From Hoplostethus atlanticus (lineage: Eukaryota > Chordata > Actinopteri > Trachichthyiformes > Trachichthyidae), in NCBI GenBank assembly GCA_034670405.1, contig JAXDDX010000055.1, positions 496,001 to 560,000 of the forward strand: a stretch of 64,000 nucleotides of DNA, in the 5' to 3' direction. Positions 34,605 to 47,579 of this stretch are shown piece by piece. Under the pieces are notes generated by a model that saw only the letters and a program-made list of their open reading frames with translations, was not told where the DNA came from and did not search any database. Made by a program: the position numbers and the translations under genes. Within the stretch, counting starts at the first letter, position 1. Every line of letters begins with the position of its first letter.

Positions 34605-34840
34605 TGTAGGGTGAAATCCCTGCGCAAACTATCCATAGCTTCTGTCTGCAGAGTATTTGAAAGGAAAAAAACATGCAGTATCTAATGTATAATATATGAT
34701 GAGTGATGTATATGTCTATAATGTATGATATGCGGCTTTTCCCACAGTCGTGACAAGTGTAGGGAAACAGATTAGTACACCACGTCAGAGGCTCATCTGA
34801 CTCATTTGTATGTTCCGAGTTGTTATTCTAGTTGGTTTAC
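34605..34840. repeat. tandem duplication upstream of tcim, copy B
   Basis: GTGAAATCCCTGCGCAAAC, ATAGCTTCTGTC, GTATTTGAAAGGAAAAAAAC, then GACAAGTGTAGGGAAACA and GTATGTTCCGAGTTGTT match copy A in order. It lacks the inserted repeat found in copy A. Confidence 0.6.
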
Positions 34841-37220
34841 GAAGCACTGAACCAGTTTGTAAACGAAGAATAAGCTAAATAAAGTTGTTATGTGTCTCCT
34901 GTGTGTATTGAATGAGTGGTTCATCCTCCTACTAACAAAGTATGAATCTACTCTAATGACTGAGTAATTTATGAAAACCAGACATTACTACAACAATACT
35001 ACTACTATTACTTCTGCTGCTGCTATTACTATACATATGAACAAACATATAGAAGCATATAAAACAAACAGCAAGCTAATGCTGCAGCCTACTCTGGTTT
35101 AAAGCTGTACTTACTCATGGTGGTTACCAAAAACACTGTTTGTTAATCATTTACTTTTACAAAAAATTACACAGCATTTCTGTATTTCAATTATATTATT
35201 ATTATTATTATTATTATTACTATTATAATTTGATATATTATTTGGCCTTTTGCTTCCAGAGGGGAGGGAACGTGACTTGTGTTTACAACCACTTCTAGGA
35301 GTTGGAGGTTTGGTTGACCCGCAGCCCAGCTTGGCTGATCTGTGTTGATAAGACTGATGCAAGAACATCAACTCTATACACAAACAACAGGGATGGTGAA
35401 AACTGGTTGAAACTCGTATTCCGGCAAAATCTTCTATGTGCCCAAGCCAGTCCCCGCTGCAAGGCAGAGCTCACTCCCTTATATGGAAAAAGAAATTAAA
35501 GATAAAGCATGCATAGAGTATGTGAGGAAGTGCATTCCAGTCTCCAGGGCTTTCTAACATGAAGTCGTTCTAAGGCATGGTATGCCCGGCATGTGGCAAT
35601 GACTGTCTGCTGAGTCGAACAATAACCCAGAGAGCCCTCGCCGAGTCTGAACCGAAACAATACCCAGATCCTCGGTGACAGGTTTGTTTCCCGGGTCTGT
35701 CTGAACATTGTGTCGCCACCGAATGACTTGTCTGTCTTGAGCTGGCATGCCAGTTGTGACTGGAGACAGGGGAATATTAATGCACTTCCTGAAAGAGAGT
35801 CAAGGGGGGGAATATGGCATATTTATGAGCCCAAAGTAGTTCTGCGGCACTAAAGACAAGCAATGCACAATGAGATCTTTTGGCAGGGAAACGGAAGCAG
35901 GAGCCTTGAGCCGTTGACCCTATTCTCCCGTACACACCAAGTATCCAGGCTTTATCATAACAAAAGAGAAACTAAATTTAACCAGGGTCAAAGGAGCTGT
36001 CATCTTTCTTCTCCCTGGAGGTGGGGGCAGTAGGTGTACTCCCTTGTGGATCACTCAAAGATAACTCTCCTTTTTACAGACATTAAACATCTAAAATTGC
36101 ATAGCTGCCAGGCTGGTGATAAGAATAAAATAAATACACACCAAAATAGTCCGGGTCACAAGATGTGGGTGTTCATGGGGAAAAAAAAAAGAGGCAGCAT
36201 GTTCATCGATGCCTGAATAATGTCACCAGGATTGAGGAGTCCTCTTGACACGCCAATGTCCAACAGTATCTATCTAGACCAATTTGTCCCCCATCTTGTC
36301 ACATGTGTATTTATAGTACTGTATATGAAACAATAAAGTTTGATAGTGCATGATGTCTGCCATGTTCAATAAGTGCATTTGACCTAGATCTGGTCTGAGG
36401 CTTCATTTGCTACTGTTAAATGCTACAGTATGATGTTGATCATCCTTAATGGCAAAATCCTGCAGTGTGAAATATTGTTTGGGTGTTGAAATGCTCCAAA
36501 ATGTGCGCTGCTTTATGGCCCAGCAGTATGGGACACAACTGGAACATGACATAACACACCAACATTTTTTTTTTTTTTTTACAGCTCACCCTGATTGATA
36601 GGGAGGAAAGCGTCAGTAGACAATATTCTTTATCTGTAATGGACGTCCTGTGAGACTATAACTGGACAGGTCTGTGTCAACACACAAGATGGGCCTAGAC
36701 TGCTGTGAGGCTGGTCCTGATCATAGGAATGAACACAGACATGAACCCAAGGTCCAGGTTCATGGGTCGAATCAATTCTTTCATCCATGCCAAACGAGAC
36801 AAACGTCATTTGAAAGATGTGACACTTGCAAAATGACTGATAGCACACATTAAAGGATACCATGCAACCTTTGCACCCTACATCCTCTGTAAGGCAGAGA
36901 TATAATGATATATATATATATATGGTGTATATATAATGTTATATAATATATAATGATATGAATAATATCCAGAATGGATACAGGATGTTTTGGACTTGCT
37001 GTTTACTGCTCTACTTGTGTAATCTGCACACGTCCCACATATCCAACACAAAATCAAGGTCCAATAGATGACATAAGCAGAGGCGGCTTTATCAGAACGT
37101 CGTCTGTACCTTTTGGGAGGACTTTGACCGGTTATTCATTTCAGATCACACCATTCTCTGTGGTTGAAAACCCCCACTGACAGATCAGAAAGTAAAGACA
37201 TGTTGACATGCAGCGAGCAG
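34840..37220. other. gene-free stretch with simple repeats
   Basis: No exon was found. Simple repeats include a trinucleotide patch near 34985-35030, an ATT run near 35198-35225, a T-run near 36566-36582 and a (TA)n patch near 36907-36960. Confidence 0.5.
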
Positions 37221-37224
37221 GACT

Positions 37225-37556
37225 ATAGCGGCGTGTTGAATGCTGATTTCTGTTGACTTGTGGTGTTCCCCAAGGTTCTATCCTTGGTCCTATTCTCTTC
37301 TCCCACTCTCTGGAACCGTCTTCCCTTAGTTATTAAAAACGCAGAGTCAATGGGTAGTTTTAAGAAGCTGTTAAAAACGCATCTGTTTCGTAAGCACTTT
37401 GTTTTACAATGTGTGTTTGTCCTTTTGTTATTTTCTGTTTTCCTGTTTCTAACCTTCTATTTTATTTTCATTTTCTTTAATGTTTTCATTGTACAGCACC
37501 TTGTAACTCTTGTTTCGAAAGGCGCTTTATAAATAAAGGGTTAACCCTAACCCTAA
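37225..37556 (+). mobile_element. internally deleted L2-type retrotransposon fragment
   Basis: The reverse-transcriptase core string GVPQGSILGPILFS, readable across one frameshift near 37260-37305, is joined directly to the C-terminal end sequence LWNRLPLVIKNAES and FKKLLKTHLFRKHF. The hundreds of residues that normally separate them, including the catalytic motif, are missing. The 3' tail AAGGCGCTTTATAAATAAAG is typical of L2. This is a dead, short derivative, belonging to a different lineage from the copy at 11224. Confidence 0.75.
37537..37556. repeat. short telomere-like repeat after the L2 tail
   Basis: CCCTAACCCTAAC directly follows the AATAAAGGGTT tail and is followed by ACTT tetramers. 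It is only about 2.5 telomere units, so probably a tail variant rather than a chromosome-end relic. TAGGGTTAGGGTTG at 2798-2811 is a similar isolated case. Confidence 0.4.
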
Positions 37557-37559
37557 CTT

Positions 37560-39900
37560 ACTTACTTACTTCAATTATAAATAATAAATAATAACATCAG
37601 CACCTGCTATTGGTGCAAGCAATGGAAATATTTTAAGTGCAGTACATTATTAATAGAACTAAAAGTTGGACGTAAAGAAACCAACAACTGTTCAAAATGA
37701 TGGAAAGGCAGTATTCAGTATTAAATGATCCACGGCAGCACTGTACCATATCCTAGCAACAATAATGAATCCATCATGGCGGTGTGTTTACAGTAAGGGG
37801 ATGCATGTCTTTATACAGGCCTGTGTTTCAAGCTCATTGGAAGACTTTACAGGAATCCGAGTCACTGGCAGCAATCATCCAGCTTGTATGACAACCTGTT
37901 TAGCAAGTGGCTGCTTGTGTAACATTAGTACAGGAAGGGAAGTACATCCGGTGATTGGGGATTTTGTGTGTGTGTGTGTGTTACAGTGACAGTGACCATA
38001 GCTCCTGGTGGCGCTCCAAAGGGAATGGGCGCACAAACACCCATTTCCCTGGAGGCCGCAACGACAATACATTGTGCAGGATTGCGAGGAAGCTGGTAAA
38101 CATTACTCAAATTTAACTGGAATTGTTGCCGGTGTGTGTCTGGCGGTTAACACAGGTGGACTTCTACACATGAACCATACAAGATGAGGTTTTAAAACCC
38201 ACGCTCGCGCAGGCATGGGGTCCACTTGTGGGAATCCAAACCCACGTCCATTACGGTGAATAAGAGTTGTAAACCACTAATCAGCGTCAGGTTTCCCAGA
38301 AAAAAAGCTGAAAATTGGGTAACATTTGACTTCGCAAGCATATTACGAGCCCATTAGAAGCGCAGATGACCTTTTTCTTACAACGTGACCGGCAGAAAAA
38401 CATCCCAAAAGTTACATTCACTTTAATATCATCCAGTTGCCCCAGAAAGTATTCAACCCCCGCTATATTTTGAGCACAATGTTTTTTTATGTCATGCTCA
38501 TTATGATGATTATCAGGTACTCACGATGTGCATATAATGCCCTAATGATGCCTTCAAATGCCACATGAGCACTGCCTCAAATAAAGTGTTACCGAAATTT
38601 ACGAAACACTAAACAACAAGTTAATCTGTTTTGGGAAGAGGTATAGGTTTCACAACCCGCTGGCTGTCTGGCAACAGATGAGTGGAGAGGTAGCAGCGCC
38701 GCCCAACAGCAGACGACAAGAGATTCAGGCTGGCACGCAAAGGTAGAGGAGGGTTAGAGAAGTTCAACGTTTCCTCTCCCCCTCGGCTCCTCCCTCCCCC
38801 TGGATCTCCATCTCAGTCTGGGGACAGGCCTGTGCGTGCAGATGAAGCGGCGTGGCCGACCCCACGGGCACCCAGGCAAGCGCAAAGGCAGTGTTACACC
38901 AAAAACCGGCTGGATCCGGCTGCTGCTGCTGCTGACTGGGCTAAGAGGTGCCGTGAGGGAGGGCCTACGTCTGTCCACGCGACGCTCCCCGGCCAGGATG
39001 CTGAACTCCAGAACCCCCCACCCCCCCCCGCCCCGCGGTGTCAGGTGGATCACATTAGCATCACTGGTCTACTGGGGAGGCAGGGGGGGAGGGAGGGGGA
39101 GGTGTCAGCCATGCACGGGAGCTTTGAGCCACCAGATGTAAACCTTAGATGTGGATGATCGCACGCTTTTGCACTTATGGACAATTGTATATAAGCACCG
39201 TGTCACAATGTGGTATGGTATGATTTGAGAAAGGTGTGTTGTTGTTTTTCTTACGCTTACAGTTCCCATCACTCCGCTACTGCAGGGATGTTCTCATTCT
39301 CTCTTCACCTCCATCCATTTAATAATTCATTGTTCATTTGTTTTCCCGGGAGGGAAAGCGCTGACATGCAGCTTTCTCAAAGCAGAAGCACCCAACGTAC
39401 CGATTGCTCCCGGTCATGGACTGTTGATGGTTATGGGTTTGATCTGCACAACAGGAACACTCTCTATCTCGGTTCAGTTCAAAGCTCAAAAGTCAGATAT
39501 GTGACCGAAAACAGCTATAAAAAGAAAAAGAACATGTGGATATACACAAATACACCATTGCTGTTTTTGTTCATCAATAGCAGAGCGTGAACGGTAGGGT
39601 AGTATAGCAGCCTTCACCCCCTGGGTGAGATTACCTCGGCTGCACTGTGGGTGACAGTTTATCGGGAGCCTATGTGCCTTATCGTCTCCATGGCAACAAG
39701 AGAGAGTTCAGTGGGTGGAGACAGAAAGAGAGAGAGAGAGGAAGGGAGGACGGCGCTAGCTTAGGGTTCGCCCGGGTCACCATAACAGCGCTGCAGCAAA
39801 CAAGGAGTGAGTCAGTGTTGGTGGACGGTCTCCATGGGGCCTGGGTGAGTCCCTCTCTCTACTGTGAGGGCTGCAACACATGTCCAGAGCAAGGGATGGT
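37560..39900. other. gene-free stretch including a GC-rich block
   Basis: The GC-rich block at about 38740-39130 gives long overlapping frames on both strands. One of these has a basic AT-hook-like string (KRRGRPHGHPGKRKG) after an AG. No donor, domain continuation or supporting exon was seen, so no gene is called. Confidence 0.4.
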
Positions 39901-39906
39901 GTAAGG

Positions 39907-39965
39907 GATGATATAATTTGCTACCAAAACTTCCAAAAACTCACTATTCAGTCATCTACGCAGAA
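39907..39965 (+). repeat. three-copy repeat family, copy 2 (short)
   Basis: ATTTGCTACCAAAACTTCC is identical to a string in the copy at 42745-42910, followed by a looser match. Confidence 0.5.
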
Positions 39966-39987
39966 CTGACACTTTGAATGTTAACAA

Positions 39988-40018
39988 TTTGCCTTCTAAA
40001 AAAATTTTAGAAGGCAAA
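39988..40018. repeat. 14-bp inverted repeat (hairpin)
   Basis: TTTGCCTTCTAAAA and its complement TTTTAGAAGGCAAA face each other with almost no loop. A probable small MITE core or palindrome. Confidence 0.65.
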
Positions 40019-40137
40019 ATTTTTCTTTTAAATTTTTACTTTGACCCTTATTTTTTCAGGACAGGGTTTCTGAGTGGTCGTGATCTTTTTCCAGCTCTGA
40101 CCTGCTTCACAGTCATACAGTTACACACATTTAGACG

Positions 40138-40205
40138 TGGAAGCTGTCCAGTACTGTTGGCCACTGACCATCTCCACTAGAACAATTGGGGATGAATGCC
40201 TTGCT
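40138..40205 (+). repeat. diverged copy of the 17220-17420 repeat
   Basis: AAGCTGTCCAGT, TTGGCC and TGCCTTGCTAAAGGACA occur in the same order as in the copy at 17320-17410. Confidence 0.4.
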
Positions 40206-40284
40206 AAAGGACAACTTGGTAGTAACCCGCTTGAGATGGTCAAGTGTGCTGACCCCATATTAAATGAATAACCTGCCAAATGTT

Positions 40285-40610
40285 CATAAATGTTACTCTC
40301 TATCACACAATAGCGATTCAACCTCCAAGCCAGCTCATGAAAGCTTTTCCATTCGCTGTTCTAAACACCCGGTGTTAGGTAGGTCTTTCCTGGGGAAAAA
40401 AAAAACCCTCTGACGCATTTGGTGTTTCTGGTTTGTTTAGAATAAACACAAGAAGAACTGGGTAGTTAGCGTGAGCAGCGATAGCCACCGTGGCTGAACA
40501 GACAAAGAAAATTGCGACACCTACAGAAACTCAAACTCCATCCACAGAAAATCCAAGGAAGAAGACGTGACAGTTCTGTTGGATTGACGGCTGATCTTCA
40601 AAGAATAAAA
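40285..40610 (+). repeat. two-copy dispersed repeat, plus-strand copy
   Basis: It is matched, in reverse complement, by 48755-49130. Near-identical blocks include GAGCAGCGATAGCCACCGTG, GGCTGAACAGACA and CCTACAGAAACTCAAACTCC. The family is not recognised and has no coding frame. Confidence 0.7.
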
Positions 40611-43600
40611 CTAAAAACAGATTACCACTTTAAACTAACAGTATGGCACAAGACCACATGGATTGATGGTTTTGGCCCAGCGCCAGGTAAGGGACCGCAC
40701 TGGAGCCAGCAGGTCCATTGTTCATCCTGGTGGGAGGGCAAGGTCACACCGGAGAGACTGGAGGGAAGGAGCACACAGCTCTGTATAGTCATCTGTCGCA
40801 CGAGCTTTGCTTACTCAAACACTAATACACTCTGAAAAAGGATGTGTCGTTTTTAACATGTGTCAACCTATGTTAATGACATATACATAAGAAATGCAGG
40901 GGTGGAAAGAGCATCAAAACATGCATGCAGAAAGTCTGTTTTGTTACAAAGTGCTATACATTAGTCAGGCTACAAGTAGAAAACATTTTAAGAAATACTC
41001 AAAAAGTACAAGTACACAAGATGCTACTCATTTACAGTAAGTGAGTCAATGTTAGTGGAGAGTGTAGGAGGCTCCTTCAGTCTGAAGATTAGACCGCTGC
41101 ACAGGCAGGGAGGAAAACACCACTTGTGCAAAAGAAAACAAAACTCTTATTTACAGTCACAGGAAACACAACCCTACTGTGGAAAGTGATTCTGGGCAAA
41201 AGGTCGGGAATGTCCAATTGGTTGTACAGGCTGATACAATCATGTTATAAATCACTTACTTGTTGACCTTGGTATAAAACCTGAGAGATGTCAAGCAAGT
41301 CAGACATGAAATGATGCAAAGCTCTTTCACGGCCCAATAGAACGTGTTCTATCTTTTTAATAAGTTGTGCTACCGATGGACTCTCCTACAAATGGACCAA
41401 ACTATTCAGTCCCACGCTGCACAGTGTTGATTCATAGTAGATGGATTAACCAGAAAGAGGAAGTCTACAAGCTGGTCTTTTAGGAAATACTATGCGCTCA
41501 GGGAGGTTTAATAGCGCTTAGCGTGACAGCTTGGATGTGGAACTGAGAGCCGCGGGTTGTTTCAGCTCGGAGCCGGTTCAAACCGGTCAGCCGGGGAGAG
41601 AAATCAATCTTGCGGATGACTTAACTCACCGCAAGGGTCTTGGATATCCACCAGGCCAAGGCCACACAATAGAGGACGCAGGTCAGGGAGTGAATATAAA
41701 CACTAGATAAAAAAAAGAAAAGAAAAGAAAAGAAATAAACTCACAACCCCTCATCTCAGCTTGGGCCTCTTGCCCTGACCTGACCCCCATACCAAAAAAA
41801 GAGAGTGAGTCTGGGTGAGAGACATTGGGAGACAGAGAGAGAGAGGTAGCACTGAAATGAGGTCAACAGCCACTCCACTTCTACAGCATTAGGCCCGCTG
41901 CTGAGACTGCACAATACAGTACTGCAACGCAACCACCAGGTTCACAATTTAGCAGGAACTTAGAAGAGGCCGATTTTCAAGTGGATGTTTTGCAAGTGGA
42001 GCGTGTCCTCAGTAGTAGCCATGTGCTCAGGCCTCCGTCTCCAAGCTGTCAACAACATCTCCCTCAAGCCAAGATCCAGCAGAAATATGAGCAAAACACC
42101 ACACTGTACACGTTGTTAACAGAGCTCACATTGCCACGCGTGTTGTTATACAACTGTCAAAGAATGATTGCACAATTGAGAAAGAATGAATACAAAACTA
42201 GGCGAACTGGGTTCAGAGCATGTCATAAATACACTGACTTCAACATATTTAGAAAGCTAATCCTCACAAGGGATAATTCACTCGATTTGCACGAGCGTTA
42301 TTCTCCTAGCGGGGTTGGAACGGCTTGAATGAAAGCGTGATGCTATTATACAAGTTTAAAAAGTATGATAAGATGGATGTATCTATCTGTACAGCATACG
42401 TGGTGTTACACATTAACAACACAACAGTACATCCAGGCTCTACAGATAACGCCGTGCTAGCGTCGAGAGTGTCCGGAGTGATAAGCAGTCTTCTGCAGGA
42501 GATAATTCTAAAAACACGTCATGATCCGAGAATGTTTTTACGTGAGGAATGGCCAAGCCCCCCTCAGCGTCCATCCCTTATCTTGCTTTTAAAGCATATT
42601 TTCTATGCTTTATTGGGTTGGGGTCACTGTTGTCACTGTGGGGTCACTGTTTTATGAGATATTTACAGCAGAGGAAAGAGATTGTTGGATGATAAGGACT
42701 CATGGTATCAATTCACTAAACCCTAATCCATGGCAAAGTCCCTGCATCTGATATCATTTGCTACCAAAACTTCCAAACCTGCTTATAGCCACTACATTTC
42801 TGCGTATAGCTCTATATTCAATGTACGTCACCAACCTACTAGAGGGAGCGGTCCTGAATGCTCACCTGGTATGACATTATGTTTAGATATGGCTTCCAAA
42901 TAGATCTGGTGATTTTTACTCTCGATTATAAAATCAAATCAGATCAATGTGGACTCACTTGGCAAGTACTACACCTTGCAATACCCAATTGACGGCCATC
43001 TGTAGGATTCAAACCCATTACAATGCAGTGGCATGGTATGGACCTCGGCCTGCTGAGACCTCTTTTCATCCATTATCATCAACAGATTGGCAGTGAGACA
43101 GACTGCGGTGTTCCTGGCGGGGCTCCATCAGCCACACGGGTTGATGTTGCTGGACCTTTTCTGGGTGTGCAATCAATAAAGTCACATTTTTCCACAGAGG
43201 GCCAGTCACACATGCCAGCTAGCACCACTGTCTGCCCCAAGGCTGGGGAGGCAAGCAGGGCAGATATGCACTGATAAAATATACAGCTTATGTGTAGTCT
43301 AGTATTGGTGAAATCTGCCAATGGGGTGCCAATGGGGTGAGGCAATTCCACTTGTTTCCAATGCAACTCATACTACTAGTTGAGTATCCGCTTTGCTGCA
43401 AGATATGGTCACAAATTCTCAAAACAGGTGAAAACGCAATGGAATCAAGTGAAAGTATCTCGCTCTGCATCCTTTCAGATGATCATTTTTGTGTGAGAGC
43501 CCCTCCATATGTGGATGAAAGCCTGGGTGGCTATTATATGGAGAGACTGCTCTCTTGTGGTGATATTGGAAAGTGCAGACGAGTCATCAGGAGAGGGTTT

Positions 43601-43770
43601 CACTTGTACTGTATATGAGCAGTGAGTCAGAGTGAGTCAGAGGCCAGGTCACTGGTAGATTAATATTAATATGTACTGGCAATCAATGCTCAAGCTGTCA
43701 GACATATAACCCGAGAATGAGAGGGGAAAATCATCTAATAAATGCTACAGTACATCAGATACAGGGCAAA
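40610..43770. other. gene-free stretch
   Basis: No exon was found. It contains an AAAAG-rich simple repeat at about 41705-41736 and the third copy of a repeat family (42745-42910). Confidence 0.5.
42745..42910 (+). repeat. three-copy repeat family, copy 3
   Basis: ATTTGCTACCAAAACTTCC, TATAGCCACTACAT and GGCTTCCAAATAGATC match the copies at 34046 and 39907. Confidence 0.55.
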
Positions 43771-43779
43771 ACACATTAA

Positions 43780-44128
43780 AGGTCCCATATTATAGGAATT
43801 CCACATTTATATACATATATGATCAAAGATGTTTTATGATGTTTGAGTGGTTGCATTTCAAGTTATTGCATTTTCAAACATCCACCCTTTTGGCAGGCAG
43901 TTGCAGACCAACCCCTGTCACGACTGGACTCGGTCCTGAAGAATTCCTGAAATCCTTTCAATCAGTTTACAGCTTTCGAACTGTAAAAGCCTCCCCTCAG
44001 CAGGTTCACCTCATTTGAATTAGGCTGTGATCACACAGATTCAACTCAACGTTTAACTAAAATATTAATCAGAAAAACATACAATATATTTGAAAACAAA
44101 AACATAAAAACTGAATAATGTGGGACCT
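43780..44128. mobile_element. TTAA-flanked MITE, 349 bp
   Basis: The terminal inverted repeats are AGGTCCCATATTAT at the left and the complement of AGGTCCCACATTAT at the right (13 of 14 match). Each is flanked by TTAA (43776-43779 and 44129-44132), the expected target duplication of piggyBac/Kolobok-type elements. There is no coding capacity. Both ends are intact, which makes this the best-preserved MITE in the window. Confidence 0.8.
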
Positions 44129-44134
44129 TTAAAT

Positions 44135-47100
44135 GAGTGTACTACTATACAGTACATGGTAATAGTATTGATGTTATTGGAAGTTACTTTATGACACCCA
44201 GACCTCCATGGAGGGATGCTGTATTAAACAACAATATTTTTTGATCAATACCAGTGACTAGAGTCACTTTCACTCTGTTTTGGAACAAAAACTCAAGCTC
44301 AACGCCAGAATTGTCAATTATCAATGAATCTGATCTTTTTTTTTTGCATCCAGAATATATTTACTTCATATATTGATGAATTCCTGTTGCTGCGGTACCT
44401 TGCAAACTCTCAAAATAGGTAGAATGAATGAAAGTATAACCATTGACTAGAACCCAGTCATGTTATCCAGTGACCGGTGGAGTCATTCATTCATTCATTC
44501 ATTCATTCATTCATTCACTATAATAAATATTTCAATAGCCAGCAGGTGTCCTACCACTCCACGTCTTCCAATTGGTCAGGTCATCAGGGATGAGCGCCTT
44601 CATCCAACGCTCTGTATACATGAATTACTTATAGTGTAATTCAATAAATTGGAATGAAAATAATACAGCAGCTTTGGCCTTTTGCCCATTTCTATTCAGT
44701 GTTTAAAACAAGTTGAATAAGTGGAGGGAAATAGAAATGGAGTAAGATCATTTGTTTGTTTTAATACACCAACGTATTTATGTTCAGGCTGAACCCTCCA
44801 CTATAACGTCACTTTATTCTTTAAATAAAAACCCATCCAATCTGCAGAAAGCAAAACCAGGGGGTCCAAAGAATTCCATCACCCTTAAATTGATTAGCAG
44901 AACTCTTGAAAAAATAACTGATAGTGTGTGATAGTTTAAATAGTTTTAAATGCACTTTTAAGCAATACTGATAACATTAATGATGTATATAAATGTCTAC
45001 AATTTCAATTATTACAGAATGAAGTTTTTTTTTTTAAAGTATGTTTTAATCTGCCATTGAAGTATTTAAATCTTCAAGGAAAATTACACCCTAAAACACA
45101 GCTACTGGTGAAGTGTCTTCTGGGTCCATTTTTGTGTATTTTTCATATTCACATGATTCATTGGCCAGATGTAGATGATGTCACACTTCACGTCGAGATA
45201 TTTCCAGTGCAGCTACAACGGAGTTTCTCAGAATCAAAGAGTAAGGGCTTCTTTCTAGAATCACCATTTTGCTCTGACGTTCAACAATCATACAGGGAGA
45301 AATCCAACCAACAGACATACAGACATACAATACAATACAACAGATATATCCTTCACTACCTGCTTTAAGCTCCGCCCACCAACACCTAACTCACCTAGTA
45401 GTCTTAAAGTGGACTTGGCTAGAAACCCTCAGCATCCAACCTCTACAGGGCGCCTTGGTGTCCAACCCAGACTTACCTGCTGCTGTCCAGGTAAAGGGAG
45501 GGGCTTATGTTTGCCCCGTGGCCTGGTTGGTCTAGCTTCCCAGTCTTCAAGATGATGACCAATAGGACACTATCTGACAGACTTTCTTGTTATGTACAAA
45601 TGTCTAACAGACATTTGGGGGCGGCTGTTTGAGAAAGCCTGCAGGAGTGCCCAGTTCATCCACAGCAATTTAGGACCGGTCACCCAATATGGTCAGATGT
45701 TGCAGACCAGAGTTAACCTACTTCACACTGGTAGTGACTGCGTGTCTGGCTACCAGTCACGTTATATTGTGTCTGTTTCTAAACTACTTCATTTGTTCCA
45801 CTGTGTAGAGAAGTGAACCAGGTAGACATTTCACTTTGACAGATTCCTGATAAACGATGTGTAAAGGCATCTGATCCCCAGTTTCTTTCTTTCCCGCATG
45901 TCTCCTACAACATCCAGCAACCCCAGCGTCCTGCTGCTCTTGAATGTTCACATCATCATTGAATGTGTTAGCCAGTGTATATAACCACAATGTTACAGCC
46001 TCAGTAAAAGTTTGTCCATCCTTAAATCCATCTGACTTGTGTTTGAAGATATTGCACTTTTGTTTGACTACTAAATGATGGCATATTTGAGCAGGGGCTT
46101 ATAGAAAATAAACTTTTAATGAGTTCATTTTTTTTTAACACACTTGTCAAAACTGAAGCATATGCAACAGTACTTTGATTATTCCATATTTTCATTTGTC
46201 TGGCTTGCCTCAGATTAAACCGCAGCATTAGAATCAGAGATGCTTCTTGTACCAGATTTACTCAGTACAAAGTGATTACAACGACACTTGTGGTAAAAGA
46301 AAAAAGAAAAAACATTTTCTATCACTTCCTCTTTGTATTGTACTCCACCACTTTGTATCACTACTGAACAAACTGCTAATGGGAAACTACTGATAGTCAT
46401 GTTGTTATTATGAATTTGAAACCTCGTCCCCAACTGCTCTGAATACCCCATACAGTGTGTGCATCTCTCCTGAGCGCTCAGCTATTGCAAATAAATATAC
46501 TCAAGTAAATCACGATTTGACTCTGAACTCTTAATCTCTAAATCCTGATGCCATGACTCAAATTCAAAGTATATGTAAGTATATATATATAAGTATATGT
46601 TCTGGTAATTCTAGAACATCCTAGCGGTGAGTTAGATTAGCGAGCTACACTCGTTGTGACAGTGTGGTTAGGGCCAGGCTACGAGGAAGTAACGTTAGCA
46701 AACAATTCATAGATGCAGGACATGTTTCTCTTGGTTACAAGTTAATTATTTGACTAGCCTGCAGATTATATTCTCGTTCTTAATTCACCAAGCACAGATA
46801 TGGGGAATTTAGTAGGCTGAACAAGTTCATTAGAGTCTTTTGGTTCAGATTTATTTCAATTCCAGTTCACCCCTTTGCAATATCTGACAAGACAACTGGG
46901 GAAGCTTCTAGTTTTTATCAGAAACAACAACAATACAACGTTACAATTTTTATAATGTAGAAATGTAAATGTTTAGGGTGAGATGAGCCAAAAGTTTAAT
47001 AGTACAAGACACAACACATCCTGTCTATTGGCTCATGTTCATTGGTTCACCTGATGAAATTCTCTTTTTCTTGCGCTGTACACTCACTCCCTCCTTTCCT

Positions 47101-47560
47101 CCTGCATTTGGGCCAGTACCTACAAGTCTAAGTAAGTTTAATCTCAGCCATTTTTCATTTCACTGAAGAATTTTGTCAGGATAATTGTCGTTGCCAAACT
47201 GCCCAGAGCATATCTGAAGCTTTAATTTATGATTTGGAAAGTGTCAAAATATGAGATGAAATAATAGTAATCATAATAGGAATATTACAATTAATATTAT
47301 TACTATCTATCTATCCTGAAATGTTGACATTTCTTTAGATTCAGTGGTTTTCACCAGTCAACAATGTGTGCAAATTTGGTTTGAGTCCAGTACAAGGAAT
47401 CACATTAACAAGTAAGAGAATCATTCACTTCAGGTCAGGTCCTCCATGAACATTTTCATGAGCATCATCAAACTGAATGAACGGCAGTACCAGGATTTTC
47501 ACATGAGATGGAAAAGACCCTCATCTGGGAGGCAACCCTAACATGTAACATTTGAAGATA
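44135..47560. other. gene-free stretch with an (ATTC)n microsatellite
   Basis: No exon, RNA gene or complete element. Simple repeat at 44484-44517; a short hairpin AAATGTCT/AGACATTT at about 45597-45615. Confidence 0.5.
44484..44517. repeat. (ATTC)n microsatellite
   Basis: Eight tandem CATT units. Confidence 0.95.
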
Positions 47561-47579
47561 ATGTAATAAATTGTCAAAT

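Noticed and set aside
38832-39158. GC-rich frames with an AT-hook-like string
   Set aside because: Frames are open on both strands because of composition; there is no splice continuation and no other domain.
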